Part shown: piece after piece, positions 12,636 through 27,012 of the stretch | How the letters are laid out: each line of letters begins with the position of its first letter | How positions within the stretch are numbered: position 1 is the stretch's first letter | Assembly (NCBI GenBank): GCA_025331125.1 | Contig: JAOALB010000037.1 | Coordinates: 1-64,000 of the forward strand | Direction: 5' to 3' | DNA: 64,000 nucleotides | Source: Mycogone perniciosa | Lineage: Eukaryota; Ascomycota; Sordariomycetes; Hypocreales; Hypocreaceae | Notes under the pieces: model-generated | What the model saw: only the letters and a program-made list of their open reading frames with translations | Database searches by the model: none | Told to the model about the DNA's origin: nothing | Position numbers and translations under genes: made by a program

Positions 12636-15600
12636 GAAAAAGATTACTATTATATATACTACTAATATCCTTATATTTAATCTTATATTAAATTATTCTC
12701 TTTATATTAAAACTACTATAATTAAATAGTTTTATTTTAGTAACTTATATTTATTGCTAGGTATTTTAAGCTATTATCTGCTTATTTTATATTAATTATC
12801 CTATTACTTAAATAGGTATATAGACTTACTTTTAGATATTGTTTTAAGCTAATTTATTTATTAATCTTAATAAGGTTAAACTGCATTATATATTTAAAGC
12901 TATAATTCTTTAAACTTAAAGATATTAAAGTATCCTTTTTCCTATTACTACTATAACAGCTACTATTATAGCCTATCCTCTTTTACCTAGTTTTATAAAG
13001 CTTTTTTTATCTTTTTTTATTACCCTTTAATTATACTTAACAGTTACTCCTAAAACCTTTTCCTTTTTTAAGTTTTAGTTATCTTTTAATTTATTAAAGG
13101 AACTATTACTTTCTTTAAAAAAAGTTAAATCCTCCTTTAAACTCTCTATATCTTTTAATAGTGCTAGCGCAGTAGGTAAAAGTTTTATAGGTTATAGTAT
13201 TATTAACAAATATATAAATTTACTTTTAATTATTAATTTTACTATTACCTTTACTATAAATACTATTTAAATAACTAGGCTAATAGTATTATTTTATTTT
13301 TTTACTATTAATATAGTTTATAAAGTTAAAGAAAATACTTTTCTTTTTTTAACTGCAGTTAATTTAATTATATAGTAGTAAATATAGTAGTAAATATAGG
13401 TATAGTTAAAGTTAAAGGTTAAGTCTTAAAAGTTAACTGTAAATATTATATTTTAGTTTATTTATATATTACTAGAAAAATAAACAATTACTAGGAAAAG
13501 CTATTATTATAGTAAATTAAATAGTTTTCTTTTATAAAGTTATTTACTAGCACTTTAAAATCTATTAAATACTATTTACTAATCTTTATTATATTCCTCT
13601 TATAAGTTATCTTTAAAGGTACCTATTAGCTTTAATTAAACTTAATTAAATCGTATTTAAATAAAAAAGGCAGGATATCCTTTATCTTTACTTTAAAGTT
13701 TATAACTATAAGTTTATTTACAGTTATCGCTTAATATAAAACTTAAACTATATTTATATAGCTTTTAGTAAAGTTTTTAAAGTATAGGTATTAGTATTAA
13801 TTTTAAAGTAAAAGTTTAAACCCTTTTAAGTTAATTATTTTATATTTCTTAAAGTTAAAAGAAATTAAGACTTTACTTAAAGGTTTCGCTAATTAACTTA
13901 ACTTAATACTAAAAAATCCTTAAAGTATCTATTAAATCTAGAATAGGTTTAAATAGCCGCATTTATTAGACTTAAGTTATTTTATATATAAAACTATATA
14001 AAAGTTAAATAAATAAAGGAATCTAGCTTTTTTAAGTATATAGGCCTATAGGTTAAGGAATTATTATATATAGTGTTTACAGTTATCCCTATTAAAGTTT
14101 AAGTAATAAAGGTATTTTTATTTATTAAAAATATAAATGTATTAGTATTAAGGAAAATAAATAAACCCTGTAAAGATTTATTTTCCTTTTATAAAGCTTT
14201 AAAAGTGCTATAGTCTATTAACGATCTTAAAAGCTTAAAATATTATTTAATTAAAAGCAGCTATACCTTTAAATATATCTTAAAGTACTGAAATCTTTAT
14301 TTAGGCAGCTTTTACTATTAATAGTCTTTTTACTATTAGATAAAGTATTGCATTTAAATTAAAGTTTACTGCCTAGTTTTTATAGGAAAGGTTATATAAG
14401 AAATTATAGACGTTAATAATATAGAAAGGCTATATAAGTTCTTTAATATCTAGTATTTATAAAAGTTTATTATAATATAGGGTACTGTTAATAAGTAATT
14501 TGTTAATAGGTAACTGTAGGTAGCTATTAATATATTAATTAAGTTAAAGGTAGATTGATATTAGTTAATAGCTGTATTGGCTTGCTAGTTAACTATTAGT
14601 AAAGTTTTATTTTTTTAGCTTAAAGAAATCGCTAGCGCAGTTAAAAGATACTTAGCTAATATTATATGGAAATAAAAATTTTGGTTTACCTTTTATAAGT
14701 TAAAAAAATAAAATAAAAAAGTATAGGTTTTTTTTTAAGTAAAATATTATAGTAAAGAAAAAGGGGGGTTAAGTAAAATTAAATAGTTATAGAATAAAAT
14801 TTAAGTTAAAGGTAATATTTAAGTTAATATAAAATAGATTTTTAATAAATAAAAGAGAAAAAAAGAAAGAAAAAGAGTATAGTATTACTTTTTGTTTTTT
14901 TATAGGTATAGGTATATAGTTTAGTGTATACAGTAATTTTCTTTATTATATATAAATCACTACTCTTTTAAAGTAAGTTTTTATACTTTATTTACCTTTT
15001 TCTCTTTTTTCTTTTTTCTTTTTCCTTTACTTTATTTTATTTTTTTTTATTTTATTATTTAATTATAAAAGATTTTATTAAAAAAGGCTATTATTAATTA
15101 TTTAATATAGCCAACTTTATTAATATACTTATTACTAGTAAAAAGACTTTTAGGGAGATTTCTTTATCTTAAAAGGGTTAAATTTAGCTTTACTGTCCTA
15201 TTTAACTATTTACTTTAGATAAGGCTTTAGTAAGTAGGTATTATTTAATTAATATCTTTACTTTAACTCTCTTTAAATTTAAAAGTGTTTTATTATTTAA
15301 ATTATTAATAGTGTAAATATTAGTTGGTTAAACCTGTTAATTTATTTAAAGGTTGCCTTTTCCCTTTTATTTAAATTGTCTTTATCTCTATTATTTTTTA
15401 TAAAAGGTTATACTTTTAAGGAATACTTTTAGTATTATACCTTTAAAGGTTTTTAGTTTTATTTTTAGAATATTATATATACTATTAAAAGAAAAATACC
15501 TAAACTAGTCTATATCCTAGCAGAGATTTTATATATTTATAAATAGTTTTTTTACACTTTTCTAAATAGATAAAGTATATTAAAGCTTTATTTATATTAT

Positions 15601-17399
15601 TCTATAGGCAGTATAATCCTTAGTTTTATCAAAGGTGCCTTTAGATTTAGTCTATTACTATTATAGCTGCTAAAAAGTATATTTTATTTCTTTTTTATAA
15701 CTGTATTTTTATTTTAAGTGTTTAGTAAAGGGATTATTTAAATTGCCTTTAATTTAAAGCCTTTTTATATACTTAGCAATATCTTTTTAGCTACCAGCTT
15801 TAATAAAGTAATTAAAGTATAGCTATTACCTTTTTTAAAAGAAATTAAGCATTTTCCTTTATTAAACTAGTAATCTTTAATTATTTTAATCTTTTAATAG
15901 CCTTTTATTTTATAAAGGACTTCCTTTATTTTATTAAAAATAAAAAAGTAAAAACTTAAATAATTTAATAGGTTTAAAAGTTTAATAGGTTTAAAAATTT
16001 ATTTTCGCCTTTACTATTAAAGTAAAAGGTTAATATAAGTAAAGTAATTAATAAACTATTTAATCTTATAGTTTTTCTCTTTATAGTATAATTAAATTAT
16101 ACTTTTTATAGGCAAAGTAGTAGACTTTAATTTAATAGCTATCTTTTCCCTTTTAAAAATAATACCTAATAACTATTTTTAAAAATATTATCTTTTACTC
16201 CCGCCTATATATCCCTTATATAAAAGTAATTATTTTAATTTATTTTATTTATTTTAGGAATTACTAGTTTAAAGTATTATAAAGGACTGCGTTTTAATTA
16301 ATATATCTCCTTTTTTTTTAATCTGTGGATATATATCCTGGTTTTTAGTTAAATTATTTAATCTAGTAACCTATATACCCTTTTAGCAGTTAAAGGGTTA
16401 TTATAATATTTGCTAAGTTTTTAGCTGTTAATAATTTTAATTATAGCTTTATTAACTACTTTATCTTTAAATATATTATTGCCTGTCTTTAAGCTTTATT
16501 TATATAGGTTTCTTTATTATCTTTAACTGTTTATTAGCTAAATTTATCCTTTATAAACTTCTTTAAATATTCCTTTAAATAGGTTTTATTAAGCAGAAGC
16601 TTATTTAATGTTTTTAGCCTGTAAACTTTTATTATTCCCGCTTAAGATTTAATTTTAAATAGTTTTAGCTAATATATTTTTAGCTTTATATCTTTTAATA
16701 GGTCCTTTTAGCGTTTTGTATTATAAAGTAAAATAAACTTATTAAAGAGGAGAGGCTTAATTGCTTTTTATAGAAAGTATTAATTATTAGCGTTTATCTT
16801 TTTAGCCAATATTTAATAAAATACTATTACTTTCTTTTAAACTATTTTTATATTTTCCTTTTTTCTTTTGAAAATATAAATATACGCTATTAATTAATCT
16901 TTTCTCATATAAACTTTATTTTAATTAATTAGCTGCTAGGTAAGCAGTTTTACTTTTAAAGGGAAAATTAGTTTTTAACTGAATAATAGGTAGAATGCAG
17001 AGTATTTTATTAAGCCTTTTATAGTATATCTATTAGCTATAATTGCCTTATTTAGGTTTTAGAATTACTTTTTATTACATTTAACTATTTTTACTAGTAC
17101 TAATATTAAGCTTTAATAACTAACCTTTATAAAGGCATTGGCTTTAAGGTTATATATTAATATCTAAATAATCTTAATACCTAAATTAATTAATACTTAT
17201 AAAAGTATTTTCTTTATTTTACGTCTTTTATATAAAACTTTTTTACTTTATCTTTTAATTGTTAAAAGTCTATAGCTAAAAGATTAAATAGTCTCTATAT
17301 TATTTAAAGGTATTGCGCAATTTACTGGGATTTTTTACTATACTTGTCTCCTAGCAGAGTAAATAAAATGATACCTAAATATATATTTATAAAATCTTT

Positions 17400-18620
17400 T
17401 AAATCTATTTCTTTCTAGGCTTTAGCTTTATTTATAGCAGTTACTGGTTTATAGGATAAAGTATTTACTATAGTATTCTCTTTCTTTAAGATATATTTAA
17501 CTATAAAGTTAAAAAAGAGGATATAGTTAATTTACTAGGTTATATACCTGCTAGGGATATTATTAATTTTATTATTTATTTAATTAATAACTACTTTAAC
17601 GTTTATTTTTAATATAAATAAAAGTCTATAAATATAAGTATATAGCCTTTTGAAGGCTTAAAGTAAGGCTTTATACTCTTTTTCTATACTATTCTACTTT
17701 ATTTCCAATAAAAGCTAATACTTGCTTTTATATTAAATTAAATATCTTTTTCCTTTTATAACTTATATTAAAACTGCCTTTTAGTTTATTATATTAGCGT
17801 TAACTATTAAAATTACCTCTTTATATCTTTTATTTATATTTAGTGTTATTAGTATTAAAGTAGAGGTAATAAATTCTTTAAGCTTATTTATAGCTTACTG
17901 CTGCTTTTTAGTTTATTTTTAAAGGGTATTTTTTTTAATAGACTAGTTAAAGGCTTTATAATCTAGGTAAAGTATTTAATTTAGTATTTATAGTAATTAA
18001 CTAGACTAAAGAAAGATTAAACTTTATTAATAGTTTTATAGTTTTTTTATTTTTTAATTTTAATAATTTTCCTAATTATTACTATCCTTTTATACTATAT
18101 AGGTATTTTACTAACTTAGTTAATTTTTAATAAAAGATCGATTTTACTGCTAAGATAATATATCCTAATAGTTTAGTATTAATAAAGGTTTTGTCTAGAT
18201 TCTAGAGGTACTTTAAAATATAGCATTAAACCTTAGGTATTACTTTTTTATTATTATATATAGATTTTAACCTTTATATTACAATATTATTTAGAAATAG
18301 TCGATATACTATAGGTATAAAATTAAATAGTATCTATAAAATAATATATTAAAATTATACTATGAAATTTATAATACCTATTAAAAGGGTATAGTATTTT
18401 AAAAGGCTAATAAGGCTTATAAATATAATTATATTTTAACTTTTTTTATGAAAAGGGATTTAATTATATTTTAAGAAAAAGTCTAGTAATAATAATATTG
18501 TATAGCCTATAAAGTCTTTATTAAATAAATTAGCGTTTAAAGGAATAAAGGCGTCTTTAATAGTTATTTTATTTACTTATATAATAAAATTAATAAAGTA
18601 AAGGCTGCTATCTTTCTTTT
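17400..18620 (-). pseudogene. G2 reverse transcriptase and RNase H relic
   Basis: Minus-strand frame reading KKDSSLYFINFII, a stop, then VNKITIKDAFIPLNANLF. This is the 'kkdG.lR...D.R..N..t..d.yPlP' opening of gypsy reverse transcriptase. It is followed by IPFHKKS (the 'Y.QI.l...s...TAF' block), IGIINFIV (the 'G..N.pa.FQ' block) and FLNNIVI at 18285-18297, where the catalytic Asp-Asp pair has become Asn-Asn (codons at 18286-18291). Downstream, LLYTYIYRLLFI and TIVNTLSYKP correspond to the RNase H region and the 'adaLSR.p' sequence that closes it. The 'FLDD' type active site points to a fungal gypsy group rather than the 'YLDD' type of G1. Non-functional. Confidence 0.75.
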
Positions 18621-21600
18621 ATATTAAGAAAAACAGGTTCTTATATAGCCTATAGCTTTTTTTTAAAAGGCCTTTTTTAATGCAGACTTATAGTAAATTA
18701 ATTACCTTTTTTTCTATCCCTTTAAGAATCGGGATACTACTATTTTACTAGGCATTATATTCTACTATATAAATAGTTTATAGTAAAGCGATTTTAAGAT
18801 CTAGCTTTTTATATTTTATAAAATCCTAGGAAAGTGCTATTTCTTTGTTTTTTAGGATTTATATTAAGATTGCAGTTTTTTATATTATTAGTTTCCCTTT
18901 TACTGTTTTCAGGATTACAGCTAGTCAGTTTAGTGTAAACTTTAACCTAGTCTTAATAGATAAAAATTTCAAAGTAATATAGTTAGCGAAAAGAGTATTA
19001 AAGTTTAAGTTATCTTTCACTTTATCTTATTTCTTTTATTTTTAATAAAGACTTTTAGCAGGGATAAAACTATTAAATAGCGCATTATTTACTAAATGGA
19101 TTTTTATACCTTCTTTTTATATATAGTATTAGTTTTAATCCTTTTATATTTTTATACTCTCCTTTAAAATCTTCTCCTTTAATCCTCTATTTCTTTAAAC
19201 CTTTATACTATCTTTTTTATTGCTTTTATTTAATCTTTTACATTATTAACTAATATTAATTAAATTAAATCCTCTTTAACTTACTTTAACAGTTAATATA
19301 AAACCTCCTTTTTAAAAGTAAATTAAAGTAGTTTTAAGCTTTTTTTATTTTATTAACTTTATATTTAATTGTAAAGTTAATATTTATTCTAGCTTTAAAT
19401 TATATAATACCTTTATTTTATATTTTTAATAAATAGCTTTTATAGTTAAAGTAATAATTTAAATATTTTTTATTTTATATGTTATATATAAATCCTTATT
19501 TCTTAATATATACTTAAATATTAACTGTATAGCTTAAATAAATAGTATTTTAAAGATAAAAGGTATTAAAACTTTATTTAGTATAATATAAAATCTTACT
19601 GCTATCTATATATTACTTATATATACTTAAATAACAGCTTCTTTAATTATATTTACTTGCCTATTATTAAATATAGTATTAACTGCTTAATAAAGGTATA
19701 TTTTTAAACTATATTTTACAGCTACCTAACTAAAAATAATATTTCCTTTTAACCTTAAGTCTATAAGTACTTTAATAAACATACTATTAAGCTATTTTAA
19801 CTATATTTAAAGCAGGTTTTATAAGTATTTAAAGATCTTTCTTATTTAAACTATATTAATTTAGGCTATTAACTTTTATTTTTAATATACTTTATAGTTA
19901 ATAGTAATATTTAATTACTTTAGCTTATAAAAGTATATTTTTAATAGTATTAAAGTATTAAGGTTTTTAAGATTAACTAATTTTTTATTTAAAAATCCCT
20001 TTATTTATAAAGATTATAAAGGCGCGGCTTTAGGATATTAGTTTTATAGTAACCGGATAATTTATATAGTTAGGTTTATATATATAGCTATCGCGTTTAA
20101 TTTCTTTAATATTTTTTCTTTTAAAAGGTATTTATAGGCAAAGAGAGATATTATTTAATATAAGGCAGGTTTAGAAATAGTTAAGTTAGTTTTTTTATAA
20201 AATTATATTTTAGGAATTCCTTATAATTTTATAATTAAATCTACTTTTAAACTATTTGCGAGTTTTAGAATAATATTTAAAGGAGTATTAGTTTTAAGCT
20301 TAATTGCATTATTTAAAATTATAGCTTAAATTAATATTTTAGTTTACTTTACTTTTAGTAATTCCTCCCTATTCCTAGTCTTTATTATTCTGCTATCTTT
20401 ACTGTATTATAGTTTAAATAGTATCGTCTTCAAGATTATAAGTATAGGGTTTAAATGCAGTTACTCTTTTTTAATTAACTGCTTTAATTAAAGCAGTAAT
20501 AGTTCCTTTTTAGCTTATTTATCTGCCTTATCGATTATTTAAATACACTTTTATCCTTTATTAACTATAAAGTTAGCGAGCAAAGTTAAATTAAATAATT
20601 CTGCAGTTAAGCAGTTTTAGTTATATTTATTTAAATAGTTTTTAAAGGAATTTATTTTAGCTAGGTTTATAGAGATATTCTTAGCCCCTTTTAGACTTAT
20701 ACTATTTTATTTACTATTAATTATTTAATCTTTGCCTGTAAAGTATATAATATTTATTATTAATCCCTTTATAGCGATTATATTTAACCTTTACAATAAT
20801 TCAATTTTAAATATTTCTTTATACTTTATTTCTTTATAAACTATATTGAAAAGTTTAGTTTTATAATACTTTATTTCCTAGTTAAAAAGGCTAGGTTTTA
20901 TCTTTTTTATAAGTAATAGGCTTAGCGAGACTTTATTTTAAGCCTTAAATAATTCTACTGAAAGCGCCAGTATTCTTTATATACAGATTCTAATAGTTAT
21001 AATTACTATAATAAATTAAGCTAAGATGAGGATTTTCTATAGGCTTATTTAAGCTATTTTTACTTTTAAGTTATATATTATAAATCTATAGCCTTTATTA
21101 TAGGCTAGCTTAAGATAATTTTAAAGGAAATAGCTTTTATTTATATAATATTAATACTATTTTATATTTACAGCTACCTTTAAGTAGTAATAAAGGAAAG
21201 AGTTTAGTATATTATTATATAAAGGGTCTATTATATTAATATTATTAATAGCGATTATTAATATAAAGAGCTTTTATTTAAGTTTATTACTATTAGTAGT
21301 AATATAATAATACTTCTTTTTTAAAATTAATTATTTTAGCCTTTTAATTAAAGAAATAAATTACTAGTTTATTAAATCTTTTAAATAAAGCATTTATTTA
21401 ATCTTTAAGCTGTAAAAATATAGCTAATTCTATAAATATAGGCTACTGCTTTTTCTGCCTTTTTGAAATTAAGTTTATTTCTAACTTAAATACATTAAAT
21501 ATATACCTAGTTTTAAAGGGCATTTTTATAGATTTTTAAAAATAGGCTTTTTAAATATTAAATTCTATAAGCGTTTTATTATAAAAGAGTATTTAAATTT

Positions 21601-23339
21601 TAATATACTTTGAGTTTTTAAAATTATTAATTTCTTTAATTTCTTTAAAGGCTATTATTAATTAAAGCAGCTTTAATAGTATTGCCTTAGTAATATTATA
21701 GGAATATAATATAGCTGCCCTTTAATTTCTTTTATTAAGCTTTTAATAAAAGTATTAATATTAAAGTAATTAATTTATTATAGATTATATTTTAATAGGC
21801 TTATAATAATAGAGATTTCAAAGTTGCGCAGTATATAACTTGAATTATTCTTTATTATACTGTTTATAATACTATATAAACTCTTTTTTAATTTTATTTT
21901 AATTAATATTTTCTTTAATAAAAATTTAAACTATTTTCTATTCATTTAGTTTTATAAATAGTTTTAAGTATCTCTTTTAATCTTTTATTAGGATTCTTTA
22001 ATCTTTTATCTCTTATTTATAGTTTTTTAAAAACTAAAATATATTTTTACTATTAAACTTATTTATAAAGTTAATCCCTATAAATAGCTTTATTTTTTAA
22101 ATATCTTTAAAAGTTTAAGCGAGGAAAAGGAACTTTTAAAAAAGTGTTTTTTTATTTTCTGCTAAAGAATTTAATCTTTCTTTAGCTTTTATTGCAATAA
22201 ATCTAAAAGGTATTAGTATTAGGCTAGGTATATAATTAAATAATTCCTTTAATTAAGGTTTTAGGGAAAGGGTTATATCTAGTACTTTAATAACTAAAAG
22301 TTATTTATTTACTTTTAATCTTTTTATTTAAAGTTAAAATAAACTGTTAAAGTTTTAATTAAATAATCCTTTAATAATAAAATACTATTTATCTTATTAG
22401 TTTGAATTATTTAATTTCAATATTTAGCTAATATAGCTATATTCTTTTTTAAGTAAATAAGGGATATATTCTTTTAGTAAAAGCGTTATAGTAAAGTATT
22501 CCTTTATAGTAGTAAACTTTTCTATAATAAAGGTTTTATTTATTTATTTAGGATAATAGAATTAGCTGTTCTTTTAAAGATAGTTTCGTTTATTAATATT
22601 AGTTTTACAGTATTAAATTATTATTCTTTTTAAATTTCTTTTAAATAGCTTTAATATAAGTAAAGGTAATTTATATATAAAAGATTATAAAAGTAGTAAA
22701 GATAATATTTTTATTAAAGGCTAAAGAAAGTTTAAGTAAAAAAGTTAATAAAATTACAATAAAGTCTCTATATTAAAAAATTAAATAATTAATCTATTTT
22801 TGCTAGTTTTTTATAATTACTTTACTACCTAACTTATAAAGTTATTAGTAAAATAAAAGTTATAATAGTATATTGCTAGTTTAAAAGGGATTATATTATA
22901 TAAAGTTAACTATTTAATTTATATATTTACTTTTACTGTATTAATTAATCTTTTTATAATTTCCTTTAATTCTTTAACCTTTTATTAGCAGGTATTATAG
23001 GCTAATAGTTTTTTAAGATTTCGCTTATTTATTATATTTAATGCATTATGCTCAAGTTAACTAATTTTAATTCCTGTATTTTAGAAATTGCAATTAAATA
23101 ACCTATATTTTTAGAATTAAGTATTATATTAATTTATATTAACTAGCTATAATAAAAGGTTTTTAAGCTGTTTTTTTTAGCTAATTATTTTATATTTACT
23201 TAAAGATTTATTAAAGTTAGCCTATAATTTTATTAGTAGTTAAATAAAGGTAGGTTTTAATAGTAGTGTAAAAGTGCCTTTAATAATTGCTTCCTATAAT
23301 GTAATCTTTAAGATTTCCCTCTATTTTAGTTACTAATTT

Positions 23340-23732
23340 TATTAAAGGGGAATTAATGCTTTAAATATATATATACACTAATAATAACTAGAATAAAGTA
23401 TAGGAACTGCGCTTTTAATAGAACTATAAAGCTATAATTAAATAATATAAAGATTAAAAGATACTGCGAATTATTTAATTATAATGTCTGCAGTTGAAAG
23501 TAATTAATAGTTACCTCTTTACGCTTTAACGGCTATAAAAATATAGGTAAAGGTAATATATTAAAGGAGAATATAGGTTGTTTTATTATTAAACTAAGTG
23601 TATCTGTTTATTTTTATAGTTTTATACCTTTTTAATCTAGTAGTTGCTTAAATAAGTAATTAACTTTTTTTAGGTAGGCTAGTAAGAAGGACTGTAAATG
23701 TATTAGGTATATTAGTTACCCTTAATAAAATA
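23340..23732 (-). repeat. G2 5' LTR
   Basis: 393 bases, equal in length to 12075-12467, more heavily mutated (C to T and G to A). It is followed directly on the right by copia-A sequence that joins onto 12074, which proves the insertion event. Confidence 0.9.
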
Positions 23733-24665
23733 TATAAGCTAAATAGCGCTTTTAAGTATATAGGTTAAGAAGTTATAAATAAATTCATAAAAATACTTAA
23801 AGCTATAAGCCTTTTAATTAATTTATAGCCTAAGAGTATAAAGGCTGCAGTATATATTATTAATATATTTCTTATATATAGCCTTAACATAATATTACTT
23901 ATTAAAAAATTAAAGTAATAGTTCTGTAATTTTATACCTTTTTTAATAAAAAGGCTGTTTATAGACTTATATTTAAATTAAAGTACACTTTATATATATA
24001 GCTGCTGCGTTTATATACTTAATAAAGATTATAAAGCTAGTTAAAATAAAAGAGAATTTAAAATAAAGCTTAAAGGCTTAATTAAATATTTTATTAAATA
24101 TATTATGAATAATATATATTATATTTAATTACTTTATTTAATAAAAGTAATTATTATAAAGAATATATAGTTTAATAAAATTAACTTTTTTAATAGTAAA
24201 AAAGAACGTATAGATAAACTATTTATAGTTAAATTAAATAAACTGTTTAATAAAGTTAAAGAAAATAAACTAAAATTTAAACTTTTTTTAATATATATTC
24301 CTGCAGTAAAAGATACCTTTATAGGTAATATAAGAAAAGAAAGTATACTTTTAAGGGTAAAAATTGTATAAAGTATTAAAATTAATTTAATAAATGCGTT
24401 AAGTAAACTATTAGTATATTTAAAAAGACCTTTAAGTTTTTAAATATTAAAGGCTACTTTAAAATAGTTAATCTTTATAAATAAAACTAGTATATTAATA
24501 GGAACTTTAAATAATGCTTTTAAAAGTAATTTACTTTTCTTTAAAAAAAAAGCTAATAAAACAATAGCTTTATATATTAAAAGTATATTATTTAATAAAA
24601 AAAGATAAACTGCTATAGTTAAAGGCAAATTAATATATAAAAGACTTGCCTACTTTTATATTAAA
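23733..24665 (+). mobile_element. copia family A copy 1, continuation (integrase to pre-RT)
   Basis: Collinear with about 42058-43000 and 58555-59500. The sequence just after the junction, TATAAGCTAAATAGCGC, matches the uninterrupted copies. The integrase end reads as sequence similar to 'AERAGQEIINKSIKM' and 'CVYILNKDYKASQNKREFK', the 'YxLN....K' block of copia integrases. The element is cut at 24665, where the inverted G1 piece starts. Reverse transcriptase, RNase H and the 3' LTR of this copy are therefore missing. Confidence 0.85.
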
Positions 24666-26032
24666 AGAGTTATTTACTTAATTATTTTATTAGTATTAAT
24701 AATATTACTATTATTATTAATAGCTTTATTAATGCTAGCCTATTTAGGCAATATAGAGGGCATTATAGTAGGCGCTTTTTTAAAGCCTATTGTAAATAAT
24801 TTAGTAAAGTTAATATTATTTAATAAAGTTAAATTCATTTAACTTAATTACTTAAGTCTTTATAGTATTAATAAGTTTTTAAAAGACTTTTATTTTTAAA
24901 GCCTTTATTATTTACTTAATAGTTTTACTATATTTACTACTTAATATAAATAACTCTACTATAAAATTCTAAAAAGGCTTATTTAATATATATAGGTTAT
25001 TAAAGGACTATAATGCCTTTTAGGATAGGTTAATTATTTTATATTACTTATTAAAATTAATAAAAAGTATTATATTAGTCTTTTAATACTATAAGGCAGG
25101 GTTATTAAAATTCTTAATAGTAATATTAAAGTTTCTTTATCGCAGTTAATATATATTTCCTTTTAAAAGGCTTATAATATATAGGATTCTTTTAAATTTA
25201 ATTAAAAAGATTAACTAATTACTTATAAAAGTAATATTAATTTAAAAGCGCTAATTAATATATTTTTACTAGCATTTAATAATTTTTTTTATTTACTATT
25301 AAATTACTTAAAGTTTTTAATTTAATAGCAGTTAAATAAATTATTATTTTTAAAATTTAATAGTAAACCTATATTTAAAGCTTTAACCTAAACTTTAGTT
25401 TATACTTTAAAGTTTTAATTTTTAACTGCCTATTTTAAAATTTCCTATTTAAAAGTTTACTTTTATTCTTTTTATTAAACTAAGCCTTTATTTACTATTT
25501 AATTAAAAAGATAGAATTAATAATAAAGGTTATTATCTTTAATAATTACATTTATTAAATATATATAGTTACTATTAATACTAAACTTTTATAAGGTTTT
25601 AAAGAGAAAAGGGAAAGGCATTAACTTTATAGTAAAGACTATAACCTATTAGGCTGAGTTAGGTTATAGGGTAAGGTTTAGGGTATTTATATTTATCTCG
25701 CTTATAATTAGTTTCCTATAGGTATAGGATTTAAAGGGTAAAGGCTAGGCTATAAAGGCGTTATTGTAAGTTTAAGAATAAAGGGGGAATTTAAAGAAGT
25801 TTATAATTAATTAAATATATACCTTATAATAGCGCAGCCGAATTAAAGGACAGCATAAACTATTATAGTATAGGAAGGCAGGTTAAGGCAAATATTATTA
25901 TTATACTATAGAGAGCAAGGAAGCCCTAAAGCTTTACAGAAAGCTATAGCTAGGAACGTATTAAGGCCTAGTGATATAACTAGAGCTTATATAATACGGC
26001 ATTAATATCGCGTTATAGTCGGTGCTGTAATA
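24666..26032 (-). mobile_element. gypsy family G1, inverted LTR plus gag start
   Basis: A 405-base LTR (25628-26032, minus strand) followed leftwards by the G1 leader and gag start. The whole stretch is the reverse complement of 37170 to about 38385. The piece ends within gag at the junction with copia-A at 24665. It forms the left half of a large inverted pair of G1 sequences, about 11 kb apart, around the gene island. Confidence 0.85.
25628..26032 (-). repeat. G1 LTR (inverted copy)
   Basis: 405 bases, identical in length to 37170-37574. On the minus strand it begins TATTACAGCACCGACTATAAC. It is followed by AAGTTAATGCC, against AAGCTAGCGCC in the other copy, suggesting an original TGG(C/T)GCC primer site three to four bases after the LTR. 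Confidence 0.88.
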
Positions 26033-27012
26033 ATAATATTCCGCTTTATTTAACTTATTTAAAGATTTAGATTATAATAAACTATTTTATAACTATAAAA
26101 TACTATAAATTAATACTGCTGCCTTAAATATATTAACTTTGCAAAAGCTTTATTTACCTGTTATTAAGCGTAGAGTAAATAAGCCTTAGTTTCTTTTTCT
26201 TTTTACTTTATCTTTTACTTTTTTAAAATTATATATTACACTATACTATAAATTAAAAAGAAAATCAATAAACTTAATAAAAAATAAACCTATAAAGAGT
26301 ATAATGCTGGAACTATTATATAAATAACTTTACTGTATATATTTACTATAATCTAAATTATCTGCAATTACTTTATAAAAAAGATTACAACTATAGTAAA
26401 ATAAATAAAGTATAATTAAATTATTAATAGCTTTAATTAATAAAAAAAAAGCTAAGCGCTATTTAGTTTTATAAAAATAAGATTTCGCTATGCGACCTAA
26501 TATTTTATTAGTAAAAAATATAGAATATAAAATAAAGGCACTATACCTATAAACTATAAAGGACTGCGGTATTTATAAAGGAACTAATAGGTTTTAGGGA
26601 TAAGATTAACAGGAAGGGGATATTATATTATAACCTAACTATTATAAGAATATAATATAGTATATACCTAAAGGAACCTTAAATAAATAAACTAATTACT
26701 ATTAAATCACTTAGGTTACTATAAACTATAAAGTAATCCTAGTAAGCCAATAAAAGGATTTACTATAGATTACTAGGAAAGCAAGTATGATCTAAGGTGA
26801 TCTATAAATATTCCTTTTATATATATATGACTGGCTTATCATTTATTTAGTATAGTTATTTAGACAGTCGTTAATAAATTGCATTTACTAGAACCGCTTG
26901 TTCTACAGAATCGTGACTACGTTACCCTGCTTAGTATTCATCCCTGACCTCTCTATTAACATAAACCCACGAACCTCGGTTTATCCCTTGAGAATCAACC
27001 CGGATCGTCACA
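26033..27012 (+). mobile_element. gypsy family G4, 3' end with 3' LTR
   Basis: About 590 bases of mutated pol 3' end, then AGGAAGGGGA, a purine-rich tract of the kind that primes plus-strand synthesis. A 387-base LTR follows (26626-27012). Its last about 130 bases are of normal composition and its first about 250 bases are AT-rich. It lies in the same orientation as the G4 LTR at 35695, on the far side of the island. Confidence 0.72.
26626..27012 (+). repeat. G4 3' LTR, mutated only in its outer part
   Basis: Starts TATTATAACC (TGTCACGACC in the copy at 35695) and ends GGATCGTCACA (AAATTATTATA at 36084-36094). Differences from the other copy are transitions in opposite directions at the two ends. 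The left end is mutated here and intact there, and the right end is intact here and mutated there. Confidence 0.8.

Larger units (their letters stand above)
12075..23732 (-). mobile_element. complete gypsy family G2 element, inserted in copia-A
   Basis: Two 393-base LTRs in direct orientation (12075-12467 and 23340-23732) bound 11.66 kb. Reading is on the minus strand, so the right LTR is the 5' LTR. The order is gag (about 23300-19500), reverse transcriptase (about 18620-17950), RNase H (about 17900-17400) and integrase (from about 17200 down to about 16300). About 3 kb between integrase and the 3' LTR (12468-15600) shows no product I can name. The element is long for a gypsy but fits a large fungal gypsy group. 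All frames carry RIP-type stops. The host copia-A sequence resumes exactly at 23733. The target-site duplication is not clear in the AT-rich flanks. Confidence 0.85.

Noticed and set aside
24440..24628. 62-codon minus-strand hydrophobic open frame
   Set aside because: Antisense to copia-A pol, rich in Leu/Ile because of AT-rich DNA.
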